From the NCBI RefSeq assembly GCF_003576455.2, contig NZ_CP032869.1, positions 5,208,001-5,272,000 of the forward strand: DNA of 64,000 bases, read 5' to 3'. This document shows, piece after piece, positions 1-8,265 of the stretch. Numbering within the stretch: position 1 is the first letter of the stretch; the number at the start of each line of letters is the position of its first letter. Source of the DNA: Mucilaginibacter celer. Its GTDB lineage: Bacteria; Bacteroidota; Bacteroidia; Sphingobacteriales; Sphingobacteriaceae. The notes below the pieces were generated by a model. That model was not told the DNA's origin. It saw only the letters and a program-made list of their open reading frames with translations, and made no database searches. A program made the translations under genes and the position numbers.

Positions 1-1
1 C

Positions 2-664
2 GATGTGCTATTGGGCAGCAAAGCCCGCGAGAACCGGATTCTGCTTAACATTGGTGGTATTGCCAACTTAACCTGGCTGCCCGGAGACGGCGATTTTAGC
101 CATGTGCTTTGTACCGATATCGGCCCGGGAAATACGCTGATTGATGCCGCCTGCCGCAGTTATTTTAATAAGCCTTACGATGAAGATTCGGCTATTGCTT
201 ACAACGGGAAGGTAAATGAAGCTTTATTGGAAGCTTTGCTCGCGCATCCGTTCTTTACCGAAAAGGCCCCGAAAACCACCGGGCCTGAGCTATTTAATCT
301 TGATTTGGTTGCGGAAGCACAAAAAGCATCTGGCACTGAAAATATTAATCACACAGATTTGGTGAGCACACTAAGCGCATTTACTGCGAATTCTATAGCC
401 GCATTTGTAAAAGAAAATATCAATGCTGATGACCTGAAAATTTTTACCAGCGGCGGCGGGGCCAGGAATCCTTTTGTTATTGCAGAACTTAAAAAGCTGT
501 TACCGGATGTTGTTATTGATGATAGCAACATGTTAGGTATTGATCCGGATGCCAAGGAAGCAATACTGTTTGCATTATTGGGCAATGAGGCATTAAGTGG
601 CGAGCCTGTTAAAATTGGGGATAACCCGGCGGTATTGATGGGGAAGTTTAGTTTTCCTAAGTAA
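2..664 (+). CDS. anmK: Anhydro-N-acetylmuramic acid kinase, C-terminal part
   Basis: The reading frame is open from the window edge, so the N-terminus lies outside; about 220 residues are present of a family usually 350-390 long. AnmK phosphorylates 1,6-anhydro-MurNAc to MurNAc-6-phosphate during cytoplasmic recycling of peptidoglycan. Visible family signatures are NIGGIANLT, the nucleotide-binding TDIGPGN segment and SGGGARNP near the C-terminus, as in the sugar-kinase/actin fold. The gene ends tail to tail with the surface-protein gene on the other strand, with a palindromic repeat between them. Identification is by motif recognition and is confident. Confidence 0.93.
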   Translation, partial: DVLLGSKARENRILLNIGGIANLTWLPGDGDFSHVLCTDIGPGNTLIDAACRSYFNKPYDEDSAIAYNGKVNEALLEALLAHPFFTEKAPKTTGPELFNLDLVAEAQKASGTENINHTDLVSTLSAFTANSIAAFVKENINADDLKIFTSGGGARNPFVIAELKKLLPDVVIDDSNMLGIDPDAKEAILFALLGNEALSGEPVKIGDNPAVLMGKFSFPK

Positions 665-696
665 TATTTAGTGTGATAACAGGCTTCTATAAAAAA

Positions 697-778
697 CGTC
701 ATTGCGAGGAACGAAGCAATAGCAAGTAAGCAAATCTGCCCTGTATAGTTCGCAATTGCTTCGTTTCTCGCAATGACG
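697..778. repeat. Dispersed palindrome, CGTCATTGCGAGG family, copy 1
   Basis: The outer arms CGTCATTGCGAG(G)A and its complement TCTCGCAATGACG bracket inner arms CGAAGCAAT and ATTGCTTCG, with a short variable middle. The same arms occur at 12111-12204 and 59168-59249. This copy lies between two converging genes. It resembles short non-coding interspersed palindromes; no transposase is in it. Confidence 0.85.
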
Positions 779-806
779 CGAGTTAGAGAATATTTGCTAT
801 TGTTCC

Positions 807-2267
807 TCAATCAAAACTCACACTACCATAGCTGGTGCTGATGGTAATGGTTTTATCGCTGTTTCCTTTACCCAAATGGCCTTTATAGGTTTTAGTTGGG
901 TTAAAACCGCGCTCGCCATCGGCCGGGGTTTTGCTGGTGATATTAACATCGTGGCCATTGTAGTTAAAGCTGCCGTAACGAACGGTAATATCAAAATCGG
1001 CATTTTGCGCATCGCTTATCCCCAGTTTTACACTTGAGTATGATGAATTTACCGAAAGGTTTTTCACATTCTTGTCCACCTCGGCAATATTAAGCGCACC
1101 GCTAAATTTTACGTTGATGTTCCCCGATGTAGTTATCTTACCAATTTTTGCCGAACCGTAACTTACATCAGCATTAATTTTATCGCAATCGCCCAGGTTA
1201 AGGCTGCCGTAGGCCACATCCAGGTCGCTGCCGGTTAGGGTTTCGATGGTGGCACTACCATACCTCACCTTAATCTGGCTGGCCGGGTTGGTTAATGCCC
1301 TGGCGCGCAGGCTGCCGTATGAGTTATTGATGATGAGTTTGCCACCCAGATCAGGAAGTTCGGTACTGCCGTATTTGTTATTAATAGTAAGTGGGTTTTT
1401 GGCCGGCATATACACCGTATAATTGATCTCCATTTTACGGAAGCCGTTCTTTTTGCCAAACAATGAACCCCAAATACCACCGTCATTATCATTATCGCCC
1501 TGGTTAATGGATGTTTTAAACCATACGCCAGAGCCGTCTTTACCATCTTTAATGCTTACATTATCCAGCATTTTCTGCACTTTATCCTCATCGTTGGCAC
1601 CAACCACAATCTGCACATCAACCTTTACCTCGTTTTTAGCCCAGGTGTTTACGGTTACTTTACCGTATTTATTATCGATGTTAATTAAATCGTTACCATC
1701 TATCGAATAGCTTTTGCTGTAACTTTTTGTTTTTTCAACAATATCGCCATTTTGCAATTGCTCCTTGTAGCTGCTGTTATCATCATAGCTGAAGCTAAAG
1801 TTCTGATCAAAGTTTTTAAAGCCGAAGTTGATGTTTGGGCTCACCATCATATCAAAGTTCTGGCTAAACTTCATGCTATCAAACTGTTTAAATTTCAGGC
1901 TATCCAGCGATTTAAATTTAAAACTGCTATCGTTAAATTTAAATTTATAAAGTTTAGCCAGGTTTTTCATTTTCATCTGCATTTGTAAATGCATCTGTTT
2001 TTGCTGCTGCTGGCGCAGGCTGCTCATTTGTTTTTGCAGTTCGCGCATTTTGGTGTTCAGCTCCTTCATTTTTTGCTGATACTCCTTGCTGTCGGTAGCC
2101 GGGGTCCAGTCGTCATCATTGTCGTCGGTATCGGCAGCCGGCGGTGGTGGCGTTGCGGGTTTAGCGGCGCGCGGAGTTTTGGGCTTTACCTGGGCAAAGT
2201 TTGCTGTGCTTATAGTTAGCAAACCAATAAGCATTAACAGGGCCGGATTAAATATTTTTAGTTTCAT
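807..2267 (-). CDS. Exported DUF4097-like beta-repeat protein of a sigma-factor operon
   Basis: A 486-residue protein with an N-terminal signal peptide ending about residue 25 (TANFAQ), then a Pro/Asp-rich linker, a Gln/Lys/Met-rich probably helical stretch around residues 60-110, and a C-terminal half built of repeating short strands with recurrent YGS motifs. That pattern fits the DUF4097 beta-solenoid type of putative adhesin; the function is unknown. It overlaps the upstream anti-sigma gene by 20 bases, so it is the third gene of an ECF sigma operon and probably a target or sensor of that envelope-stress circuit. The family assignment is from the repeat pattern only. Confidence 0.75.
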   Translation of the reverse strand: MKLKIFNPALLMLIGLLTISTANFAQVKPKTPRAAKPATPPPPAADTDDNDDDWTPATDSKEYQQKMKELNTKMRELQKQMSSLRQQQQKQMHLQMQMKMKNLAKLYKFKFNDSSFKFKSLDSLKFKQFDSMKFSQNFDMMVSPNINFGFKNFDQNFSFSYDDNSSYKEQLQNGDIVEKTKSYSKSYSIDGNDLINIDNKYGKVTVNTWAKNEVKVDVQIVVGANDEDKVQKMLDNVSIKDGKDGSGVWFKTSINQGDNDNDGGIWGSLFGKKNGFRKMEINYTVYMPAKNPLTINNKYGSTELPDLGGKLIINNSYGSLRARALTNPASQIKVRYGSATIETLTGSDLDVAYGSLNLGDCDKINADVSYGSAKIGKITTSGNINVKFSGALNIAEVDKNVKNLSVNSSYSSVKLGISDAQNADFDITVRYGSFNYNGHDVNITSKTPADGERGFNPTKTYKGHLGKGNSDKTITISTSYGSVSFD

Positions 2268-2823
2268 TGCTTTGTTCCTTTTTCATCTCGTTAAACTGTT
2301 CAATTATATTTAATTGCTGAGTTAGTACCTCGGTTTGTATTTGCAAATTCCGGATCATTGCACGTAAAACACGCTCCTGGTTAGGACTGGTGGCTAAATC
2401 ATTGTTTAGTTTTTTATAGGTCGAATCCATTTTAGCTATCTCGGCGCTGAACTCCTTGTATAACTGCGGATCATTTTTAGATGCTGTTTTAAGCTCGGTA
2501 AGCTTGGTTTCAACCAGCGATGCCAGGTGCACCTGCTGCTGTGCGTACTCCGGGTTAATGGCCGCCAGATCTACCCCTTTGCTGCCTTTTTGGCTTTGTA
2601 TATATATGCCGAACCCTATACCCATTACAATGATTACCGATGCGGCCACTTTGAGCACGAAGCCCAGCGAAAAAGTTTTTGCTTCGCGCTTTTTGGGCTG
2701 CCTGTCCTCCTCGTCCAAAAAATTGAGTTGCGCCTCAATTTTACCCCATAAATCGGCCGATGGTTCTATCTCGTTAAATTCTTCGTTATTGTTATGCATG
2801 AAATCTTCAAATCGCTTGCTCAT
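2248..2823 (-). CDS. Probable anti-sigma factor, single-pass membrane protein
   Basis: A 191-residue protein with a cytoplasmic N-terminal part of about 50 residues, one transmembrane segment (roughly residues 50-70, VLKVAASVIIVMGIGFGIY) and a periplasmic helical, Gln-rich C-terminal part. It starts within the last bases of the sigma gene (ATGA overlap) and overlaps the next gene, so translation is probably coupled. Position, topology and size are typical of Bacteroidota anti-sigma factors that hold the sigma factor at the membrane. I do not see a classical zinc HXXXCXXC motif, so the assignment rests on context. Confidence 0.75.
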   Translation of the reverse strand: MSKRFEDFMHNNNEEFNEIEPSADLWGKIEAQLNFLDEEDRQPKKREAKTFSLGFVLKVAASVIIVMGIGFGIYIQSQKGSKGVDLAAINPEYAQQQVHLASLVETKLTELKTASKNDPQLYKEFSAEIAKMDSTYKKLNNDLATSPNQERVLRAMIRNLQIQTEVLTQQLNIIEQFNEMKKEQSNETKNI

Positions 2824-3380
2824 GATACTGTTCCTTTCCTGTTTAAAATTTCAATCAACTTCCTTTTAGCTCTCAAAAACTGTGTTCTTGATGTGTTTTC
2901 TGATATATTCAATATTTGTCCAATTTCTTCGTGGTCATAACCCTCAAGCAGGTATAATGATAATACCACCCGGTAGCCATCGGGCAATAATTTCATGCCT
3001 TGTTTTACGCGGGCTACCTGGTATTGCACATCTTCGTCGTCCCAGCCTTCATCGTCGGCAATGTTTTCGAGGTGACCGTCTTCCAATTCCACCAGTTCCA
3101 ACCTGCGTTTGCGCAGCATATTGATTGACCGGTTAACTACGATCTGCTTAAGCCAGAGGCCAAACGTGGTATCCTGCCTAAAATCCTTCAGCTTGGCAAA
3201 GGCATCCACAAAGGCCTCCTGCAAAACATCCTCGGCCTCGGCAATATCGCCCACAATCCTGAAGGCCACGTTCAGCATAGCCTTCGAGTATAGTCGATAG
3301 AGTTCATAACAGGCCTTTTTGCTGCCCCGCTTGCACTCAACTACCAGGTTGTAATGTTTATCAATATATAACGCTTCCAA
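2820..3380 (-). CDS. RNA polymerase sigma factor, ECF type (sigma-70 family)
   Basis: A 186-residue protein with region 2 (residues about 25-95, including AEDVLQEAFVDAFAKL, the core-binding and -10 recognition part) and region 4 (about 125-180, with a helix-turn-helix around HEEIGQILNISENTSRTQ). The length is normal for the family. It is the first gene of a three-gene overlapping leftward operon with an anti-sigma factor and an exported beta-repeat protein. An ECF-like promoter sequence lies about 25-50 bases upstream, suggesting self-regulation. The stimulus cannot be told from sequence. Confidence 0.92.
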   Translation of the reverse strand: MEALYIDKHYNLVVECKRGSKKACYELYRLYSKAMLNVAFRIVGDIAEAEDVLQEAFVDAFAKLKDFRQDTTFGLWLKQIVVNRSINMLRKRRLELVELEDGHLENIADDEGWDDEDVQYQVARVKQGMKLLPDGYRVVLSLYLLEGYDHEEIGQILNISENTSRTQFLRAKRKLIEILNRKGTVS

Positions 3381-3403
3381 ATTTATGACCAGCTTCAGGT
3401 TAA

Positions 3404-3431
3404 TAGACGCAGGGTATTTTGCAACGTTGCA
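3404..3431 (-). promoter_or_regulatory. Candidate ECF-type autoregulatory promoter
   Basis: Read on the minus strand, TGCAAC is followed after 16 bases by CGTCTA, 24 bases before the sigma start codon. An AAC-containing -35 and a CGTC-containing -10 are hallmarks of promoters used by ECF sigma factors. The Bacteroidota housekeeping TANNTTTG element is not obvious here. This is a pattern match only. Confidence 0.45.
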
Positions 3432-3543
3432 CGAGTGTTGGAAAAAAAATTTTAAAGAGGGATAATTTTTTTGATTTTGTTGAGCTATGACCGTTGATTT
3501 GGGGTGATTGCGTTGATTTCGCTGATTATTTGCAAGGGGGATT

Positions 3544-3648
3544 TTGTCTGAATCAGAATTTACAGAATTTGAGAATTAGCAAAATGGAAATTGAAAATGA
3601 CAGGTAATTCTGAAAATCCTTTAATTCTGTAAATTCTGATTGAGACAA
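3544..3648. repeat. Palindromic element, TTGTCTGAATCAGAATT family, copy 1
   Basis: The left arm TTGTCTGAATCAGAATTTAC is answered by an almost perfect inverted copy that ends at 3648. The right end touches the stop codon of the leftward kinase gene (3649-3651). The centre is AT-rich. A second copy at 4175-4376 lies at the other end of the same gene. Confidence 0.85.
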
Positions 3649-4173
3649 TCAACAGCCCAGGAAGTTACCCACCGCCCTCACCGCACTATCATACCTATCC
3701 TGCCCCAGGCCGGATATTACGGTATAATTTGCGTTCAGCGCCTGCAATTCGCGGTGCCATACGTTCATAAAATATTCGCGTTTGGTGGGGAAGTTACGCA
3801 GCGGGTCATCCTGCCAGGGCAGGTCGATATCTAACAGTAAATAAAAATTGTAAGGATGGCGGGGAAGCTCGTCGAGTACTTCCTGCGGGGCATGGCCGAA
3901 AACTTCTTCGCTCCAGATTTTTACGGTTAAAAAGGTGGTATCGCAGATCAGTATCTTATTGGCTTGCGGTAACAGCTTTTTTTCGAGCGCCAATTGGCCA
4001 TGAAACATGTTTATTTCATCCTGAAAAGTGCATTCGCCAACCAGATTGGCGCAGTACTCGCGCGAGTATTCGGGTACAGCTATGGTATTATAGTAGGCCG
4101 CCAGGTATTCAGACATGGTTGATTTGCCTGTGGACTCCGGGCCTACTACTGCTATTTTGGGGATGGTGTTCAT
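3649..4173 (-). CDS. NadR-type P-loop kinase (AAA_28, ribosylnicotinamide kinase-like)
   Basis: A 174-residue P-loop protein. The Walker A motif VGPESTGKST lies near residues 10-19, followed by the EYSREY motif typical of the NadR C-terminal kinase domain, and ICDTTFLT as a Walker B-like strand. In enterobacterial NadR this domain phosphorylates nicotinamide riboside; in Bacteroidota stand-alone versions are often next to the pnuC transporter, which is not seen here. Function in NAD salvage is therefore inferred from the family. Both ends of the gene touch copies of the same palindromic element. Confidence 0.78.
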   Translation of the reverse strand: MNTIPKIAVVGPESTGKSTMSEYLAAYYNTIAVPEYSREYCANLVGECTFQDEINMFHGQLALEKKLLPQANKILICDTTFLTVKIWSEEVFGHAPQEVLDELPRHPYNFYLLLDIDLPWQDDPLRNFPTKREYFMNVWHRELQALNANYTVISGLGQDRYDSAVRAVGNFLGC

Positions 4174-4174
4174 G

Positions 4175-4376
4175 TTGTCTGAATCAGAATTAACAGAATT
4201 TTAGAATTAACAGAATGAAACGATGTTTTGTCTTGGGCGAATTTAAGTTTTCAGCTTAAATTATTATTTACCACAATTACGCTGCACCAAACCCGCTGCG
4301 GAGCTTTACTGGTTCAGCAATTTTTATTTTTCCAATTCTGTAAATTCTAAAATTCTGCAAATTCTGATTCAGACAA
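4175..4376. repeat. Palindromic element, TTGTCTGAATCAGAATT family, copy 2
   Basis: The left arm begins one base beyond the start codon of the kinase gene, and the inverted right arm (AATTCTGATTCAGACAA) ends immediately before the stop codon of the leftward M28 peptidase gene. About 120 bases of unrelated sequence lie between the arms. The element thus fills the whole gap between two genes of the same direction and must be transcribed with them or carry the kinase promoter. Confidence 0.85.
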
Positions 4377-5684
4377 TTACTCCTCCAGCTTCGGCACCCG
4401 CTTAGGCGTATCCTTACCCGAAACAATGGAGCGCGAACTGAGGGCAATGGCCCTGATGGTTGATGTGATATTATTTACATCCAATGAGCTAAACTCATCG
4501 CCAACGGTGTGGTATAGTTTATCAATGTCGATCTGATCTGTTGAGATGGTGTGGGCCGGTACGCCAACTTTGGCCAGTGATGCATTGTCGCTGCGATAAA
4601 ACAGGTTTTGATCAGGGTATGGGTCGGGATGAAATTTAAAGGCAGTGCCTTCGAGGTTTTTTTGCAGGATGGTGCCAAAGTCTGAGCGTTCGAAACCGGT
4701 GATAAACGCCGAGTTGGTACCAAATTTTGACGCCTTGCCAATCATCTCGATGTTAAACATGGCAACTACCTTATCGGGGGTAACCTGTGTTGCAAAATAC
4801 TCCGAACCGTACTCGCCAATCTCTTCGGCCGTAAAGGCTACAAATATCAGCGTACGGGCATTGCTGTGCAGCTTTTTGTAGTATTTAGCCAGGCTTATTA
4901 CAGCGGTTGTTCCTGAAGCATCGTCGTCGGCACCATTGGCAATGCTATCGGTTAGGCCGGGCTTATCGGGCTTGATTATGCCCAGGTGATCGTAGTGGCC
5001 CGAAAAAACTACGTATTCATCCGGTTTGGTTTTGCCAGGGATGATACCTGCTACGTTAAACAGCGGCAGCTCCTTGTTACTTATCTCGCAGTTTACCTCA
5101 AAGTTGATAGCACCTGTAAAAACGCCCGATACAAATACGATTGGAGGTTTGGCCTTGCCCTTAAAGTTGGTTGCACCAGCGCCCAGAAAACTTTTAACCC
5201 TGCCAAACAGGCTTTTAAATTTAGGATCGACAAGCAGCAGGGTTTTAGCACCGTTTTTAAATGCCTTGCGGTATTCGGTGCGGAAATCTTTATCAGGGCC
5301 TACAGTAATTATCTGTACATCCTTGTCTCCGGCCCAGCTAAATGATTCGGCGGCTGATACGAAGGCACTGTCGGCCGCAATGGCTTTGCCGTCAATGCTA
5401 ACTGTTAATTTACCCGGTGTTGAACGCACCATGGTAAAATTTTGACGGTAACCTGTGTTACCCGCCATTGGCTTCAGGCCTGCCTTTTTATATTCTTTTT
5501 CAATAAACTGAGCTGCTTTTTCAATGCCCGGAGTAAAGGTGGCACGGCCCTGCATATCATCGGCCGAGAGGGTTTTGATAATGCGGGCTACATCAGCCTG
5601 CTTAATCCGTTTGTTTACATCCTGTGCAAAGCTGTATGCCGAAAGGCTTAACAAAGCCGCGGTGGTGATAAATACTTTCTTCAT
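4377..5684 (-). CDS. Secreted M28-family zinc aminopeptidase
   Basis: A 435-residue protein with a signal peptide (cleavage about residue 20, AYSFAQ). The C-terminal half carries M28 zinc-ligand motifs in order: SGHYDHLG (His), ANGADDDASGT (Asp), FTAEEIGEYGS (catalytic Glu plus ligand Glu), NIEMIG (the position is usually Asp) and AHTISTDQ (His). A PA-like insert lies between residues about 90 and 210. It should release N-terminal amino acids outside the cytoplasm. It is 3 bases downstream of the M61 peptidase gene, so the two are probably one operon for peptide scavenging. Confidence 0.9.
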   Translation of the reverse strand: MKKVFITTAALLSLSAYSFAQDVNKRIKQADVARIIKTLSADDMQGRATFTPGIEKAAQFIEKEYKKAGLKPMAGNTGYRQNFTMVRSTPGKLTVSIDGKAIAADSAFVSAAESFSWAGDKDVQIITVGPDKDFRTEYRKAFKNGAKTLLLVDPKFKSLFGRVKSFLGAGATNFKGKAKPPIVFVSGVFTGAINFEVNCEISNKELPLFNVAGIIPGKTKPDEYVVFSGHYDHLGIIKPDKPGLTDSIANGADDDASGTTAVISLAKYYKKLHSNARTLIFVAFTAEEIGEYGSEYFATQVTPDKVVAMFNIEMIGKASKFGTNSAFITGFERSDFGTILQKNLEGTAFKFHPDPYPDQNLFYRSDNASLAKVGVPAHTISTDQIDIDKLYHTVGDEFSSLDVNNITSTIRAIALSSRSIVSGKDTPKRVPKLEE

Positions 5685-5687
5685 AAT

Positions 5688-7562
5688 TTATTTGACTTTG
5701 CTTTGCAGCCAGTTGTTACGGAATGTTTCCTGATCCTTGCTTAATTGCATGCCTGCTTTTTCATAAGTCACCACTTCAAAATACGGGCTTTCCTCAAGAA
5801 TGATAGTAGTTTCGTGTGCGCCTGTGCGGTTTTTATAATTCACCACCAGCTTATCGCCCGGCTTTTTATCGGCAATCACATCGTTAAAATCTTTTTGCTC
5901 CTTAATATCCTTGCCATCAACTTTCAATATCACATCGCCGGCATCAAGGCCTGCCTTGTAAACCGGTGTACCTATAGTTGTGCTTGATAGTATCGGCAAA
6001 CCTTCGGCACCTGCAGCCCGTGCCTGGCCCGATCTGCCACGCGCAGGTTGAGCGGCTAATGAACCTGCCCAGCCTTTGCCCGGCTGCGCTTTACGTAATA
6101 ACAAACCTGCTTTAGCTAATAATTGCTCGTAATTGTTTTTGTCGATGCCATTAACATAGCGCTTAAAGAAATCGGCAGCAAATTTGGGGTTATTGGTAAC
6201 CTTGCCCAAATCGGTCTGCAAATCGGGAATGGTGTATGGCTTCATTACCTTGCCGCGGTTTAGCCAAACAGCACGCATATAATCATCAAGCGTTAAATTA
6301 AACTCGCTGCGTAAGCGCAGATCAAGAGCCAGGGCAATGGCTCCGCCATAGGTATAGTAACTGGTAAAATCGTTGGTGTTATTGTTTGGGTCGATAGAAA
6401 CACCGGCATCGGCAAAAACCGAGTAGCGGCTCATTTGCGCTGCCGAATATTTGGCTGCACCCGGTGTGTTCAGGATCTGGTTAACCAAACCGGCAATGGT
6501 GCTTGTGTAATCATCCAACGAAACAAAACCCGAGCGCTCCAGCAGTAACTCGCCGTAGTATTGTGTAAAACCTTCGGCAAACCAAAGCTCGCTGCTCATG
6601 TTGGCGTGTTCAAAATTAAATGGCTCCAACGATTTTGGGCGGATACGTTTAACATTCCAGCTATGAAAATACTCGTGCGCAAATACACCCATCAGGTATT
6701 TTTCGCTGCCCTCAACTTTAGGTGCCGGGATGGTGATACAGGTTGAGTTACGGTGTTCCATACCATCACCGGATACCGCAGGGTTAATATCGGTAACAAA
6801 AGTGTACTCGCCAAAATCGTAAGTCGGCAATTCGCCAAATACCGCTTTTTCTTCCAATACCAACTTCTGGATCATCTTACCAAAATTATCAATTACGGCC
6901 TGGCTATCGTCTGAGTGTACGCTGAGGTTTATTTTCTCCTTTTTGCCATCTGTATTGGTTACCTCCCAGCTGCTTACATTGTTATTTGAAAGCTCGGTGG
7001 GGCTATCCATCATGTATTGCATATCGGGTGCGCTGTATACATTGGCTCCCACATGTTTTAACTGGGTAGATATTTTCCATCCCAGTTTATCCACATCGTT
7101 AAAAGAGAAAGTAAGCGGGCGTTTTTCCTGCCCTACTACCCACATAAAAGTGGCAGGCATGTTTAAGTGGGCATGGCTCGGATCGATAGATGCGTAAGTA
7201 CCGTCGGTCCAGTTAGCAAAAAGGGTATAGCTTATTTTCACTGCGGCCGGGTGTTCCTCAACCTGGTAAACATCACCTTCAAGCTGGGTTAGTTCCAGTT
7301 GTTTGCCATCAACATCGGTTGCTTTAACATTGTAAATATTTTTGCCAAACTCGTGCGTGGCATAGCGGCCAGCCGACGAGCGGCTCATGCGCACCTTAAA
7401 TGGCCCCGAGGGAGCCTGCGGAATGGTCATGCTTATTTCGGCCTCGTGGTGGGCCACGTTAGGGAACGAAACTTCGTAATAAATGGCTTTTTGAGGTTCC
7501 TGCGCCATAGCACTGCAGGCCAGCAGGGTAGCTGCCGAAATAGATAGTAATTTTTTCATCAA
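5688..7562 (-). CDS. Secreted M61-family metallopeptidase with PDZ domain
   Basis: A 624-residue protein with a signal peptide (cleavage about residue 20, ACSAMAQ), an N-terminal beta domain, a catalytic domain with HEYFH at residues 296-300 and the downstream ligand motif LWFAEGFTQYYGE, and a C-terminal PDZ domain (GTPVYKAGLDAGDVILKVDG). This is the glycyl-aminopeptidase family M61 arrangement, with a normal length. It precedes the M28 peptidase by 3 bases on the same strand. An Ala/Gly/Arg-rich linker around residues 500-525 separates the peptidase from the PDZ domain. Confidence 0.92.
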   Translation of the reverse strand: MMKKLLSISAATLLACSAMAQEPQKAIYYEVSFPNVAHHEAEISMTIPQAPSGPFKVRMSRSSAGRYATHEFGKNIYNVKATDVDGKQLELTQLEGDVYQVEEHPAAVKISYTLFANWTDGTYASIDPSHAHLNMPATFMWVVGQEKRPLTFSFNDVDKLGWKISTQLKHVGANVYSAPDMQYMMDSPTELSNNNVSSWEVTNTDGKKEKINLSVHSDDSQAVIDNFGKMIQKLVLEEKAVFGELPTYDFGEYTFVTDINPAVSGDGMEHRNSTCITIPAPKVEGSEKYLMGVFAHEYFHSWNVKRIRPKSLEPFNFEHANMSSELWFAEGFTQYYGELLLERSGFVSLDDYTSTIAGLVNQILNTPGAAKYSAAQMSRYSVFADAGVSIDPNNNTNDFTSYYTYGGAIALALDLRLRSEFNLTLDDYMRAVWLNRGKVMKPYTIPDLQTDLGKVTNNPKFAADFFKRYVNGIDKNNYEQLLAKAGLLLRKAQPGKGWAGSLAAQPARGRSGQARAAGAEGLPILSSTTIGTPVYKAGLDAGDVILKVDGKDIKEQKDFNDVIADKKPGDKLVVNYKNRTGAHETTIILEESPYFEVVTYEKAGMQLSKDQETFRNNWLQSKVK

Positions 7563-7708
7563 CTTAAATTAACTGCGCTGAAATTACTATTTAATCGGGA
7601 AAGTTTAATGGGAATGTTGTTACCGCGGCGCTTTATATAATACGCTCATTTGCGCTAATAACCCGCAATGCGCTTATTTATGCGTACATTTAGAGAAATT
7701 ACCCCAAC

Positions 7709-7990
7709 ATGATCCTCTTTTCGAAACGAAATCTGCATTACACAGACTATAAATGGAACGCTTACCTGTATAACGATCCGCGTGTAACCGGTAAACCCGA
7801 CGATACTATTTTCACTAAAGAAGAGGGCAATGAAGTAATTTACCTCATCAATAAACTGATGCTGATGTGGGATTATCGCTTCGCAAATACAGGCAATAAA
7901 ATGGAAAAACTCATCCACGATAAACTCCCCGCCGAAATTACCCGCCAGGATGAAGTACAGGAATGGCTAAAGGTTAATTTGAAGTTTTGA
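7709..7990 (+). CDS. Small conserved-looking hypothetical protein
   Basis: A 93-residue soluble protein rich in aromatic and charged residues (HYTDYKWNAYLYNDP near the start, LMLMWDYRF in the middle). There is no signal peptide or membrane segment. I do not recognise a named family. It is flanked by leftward genes and is probably transcribed alone; coding character (no long competing frame, even codon use) supports a real gene. Confidence 0.65.
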   Translation: MILFSKRNLHYTDYKWNAYLYNDPRVTGKPDDTIFTKEEGNEVIYLINKLMLMWDYRFANTGNKMEKLIHDKLPAEITRQDEVQEWLKVNLKF

Positions 7991-8086
7991 GGGAGATATC
8001 TAATTAAGGAACATTTATATCTAAGAAATTTTTCTTCTAAATTTTACGCTGTTGTCATTTCGACGAACGAAGGGAATTGAGTGGTC

Positions 8087-8166
8087 GGCGTGAGGAGAAA
8101 TCTTGTACGCCCTGCTTTTCGATATCGATATAGCCTTGCATCGCGCACAAGATTTCTCCTCACGCC
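8087..8166. repeat. Perfect 20-bp inverted repeat, intergenic palindrome
   Basis: GGCGTGAGGAGAAATCTTGT at 8087-8106 is matched exactly by its complement at 8147-8166, with a 40-base centre. The flanks (GTCATTTCGACGAACGAAGGG on the left) look like the commonly dispersed 'GTCATTTCGA..GAAATCTT' type of intergenic repeat in this phylum. The surrounding 275-base gap is tail to tail and holds no gene. Confidence 0.85.
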
Positions 8167-8265
8167 AACACGCTATCCCACCTCTGCTCGACATTTTCTT
8201 AGATTCACAAAAGTACTATAACATCACAACTTCGATCAGTAATAAGCGATATAAGCCTGGATTTA

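Noticed and set aside
1752..2219. Rightward open frames across the sigma-operon surface-protein gene
   Set aside because: Antisense shadows of a repetitive Gln/Lys/Phe-rich gene; the leftward gene has a signal peptide and operon context.
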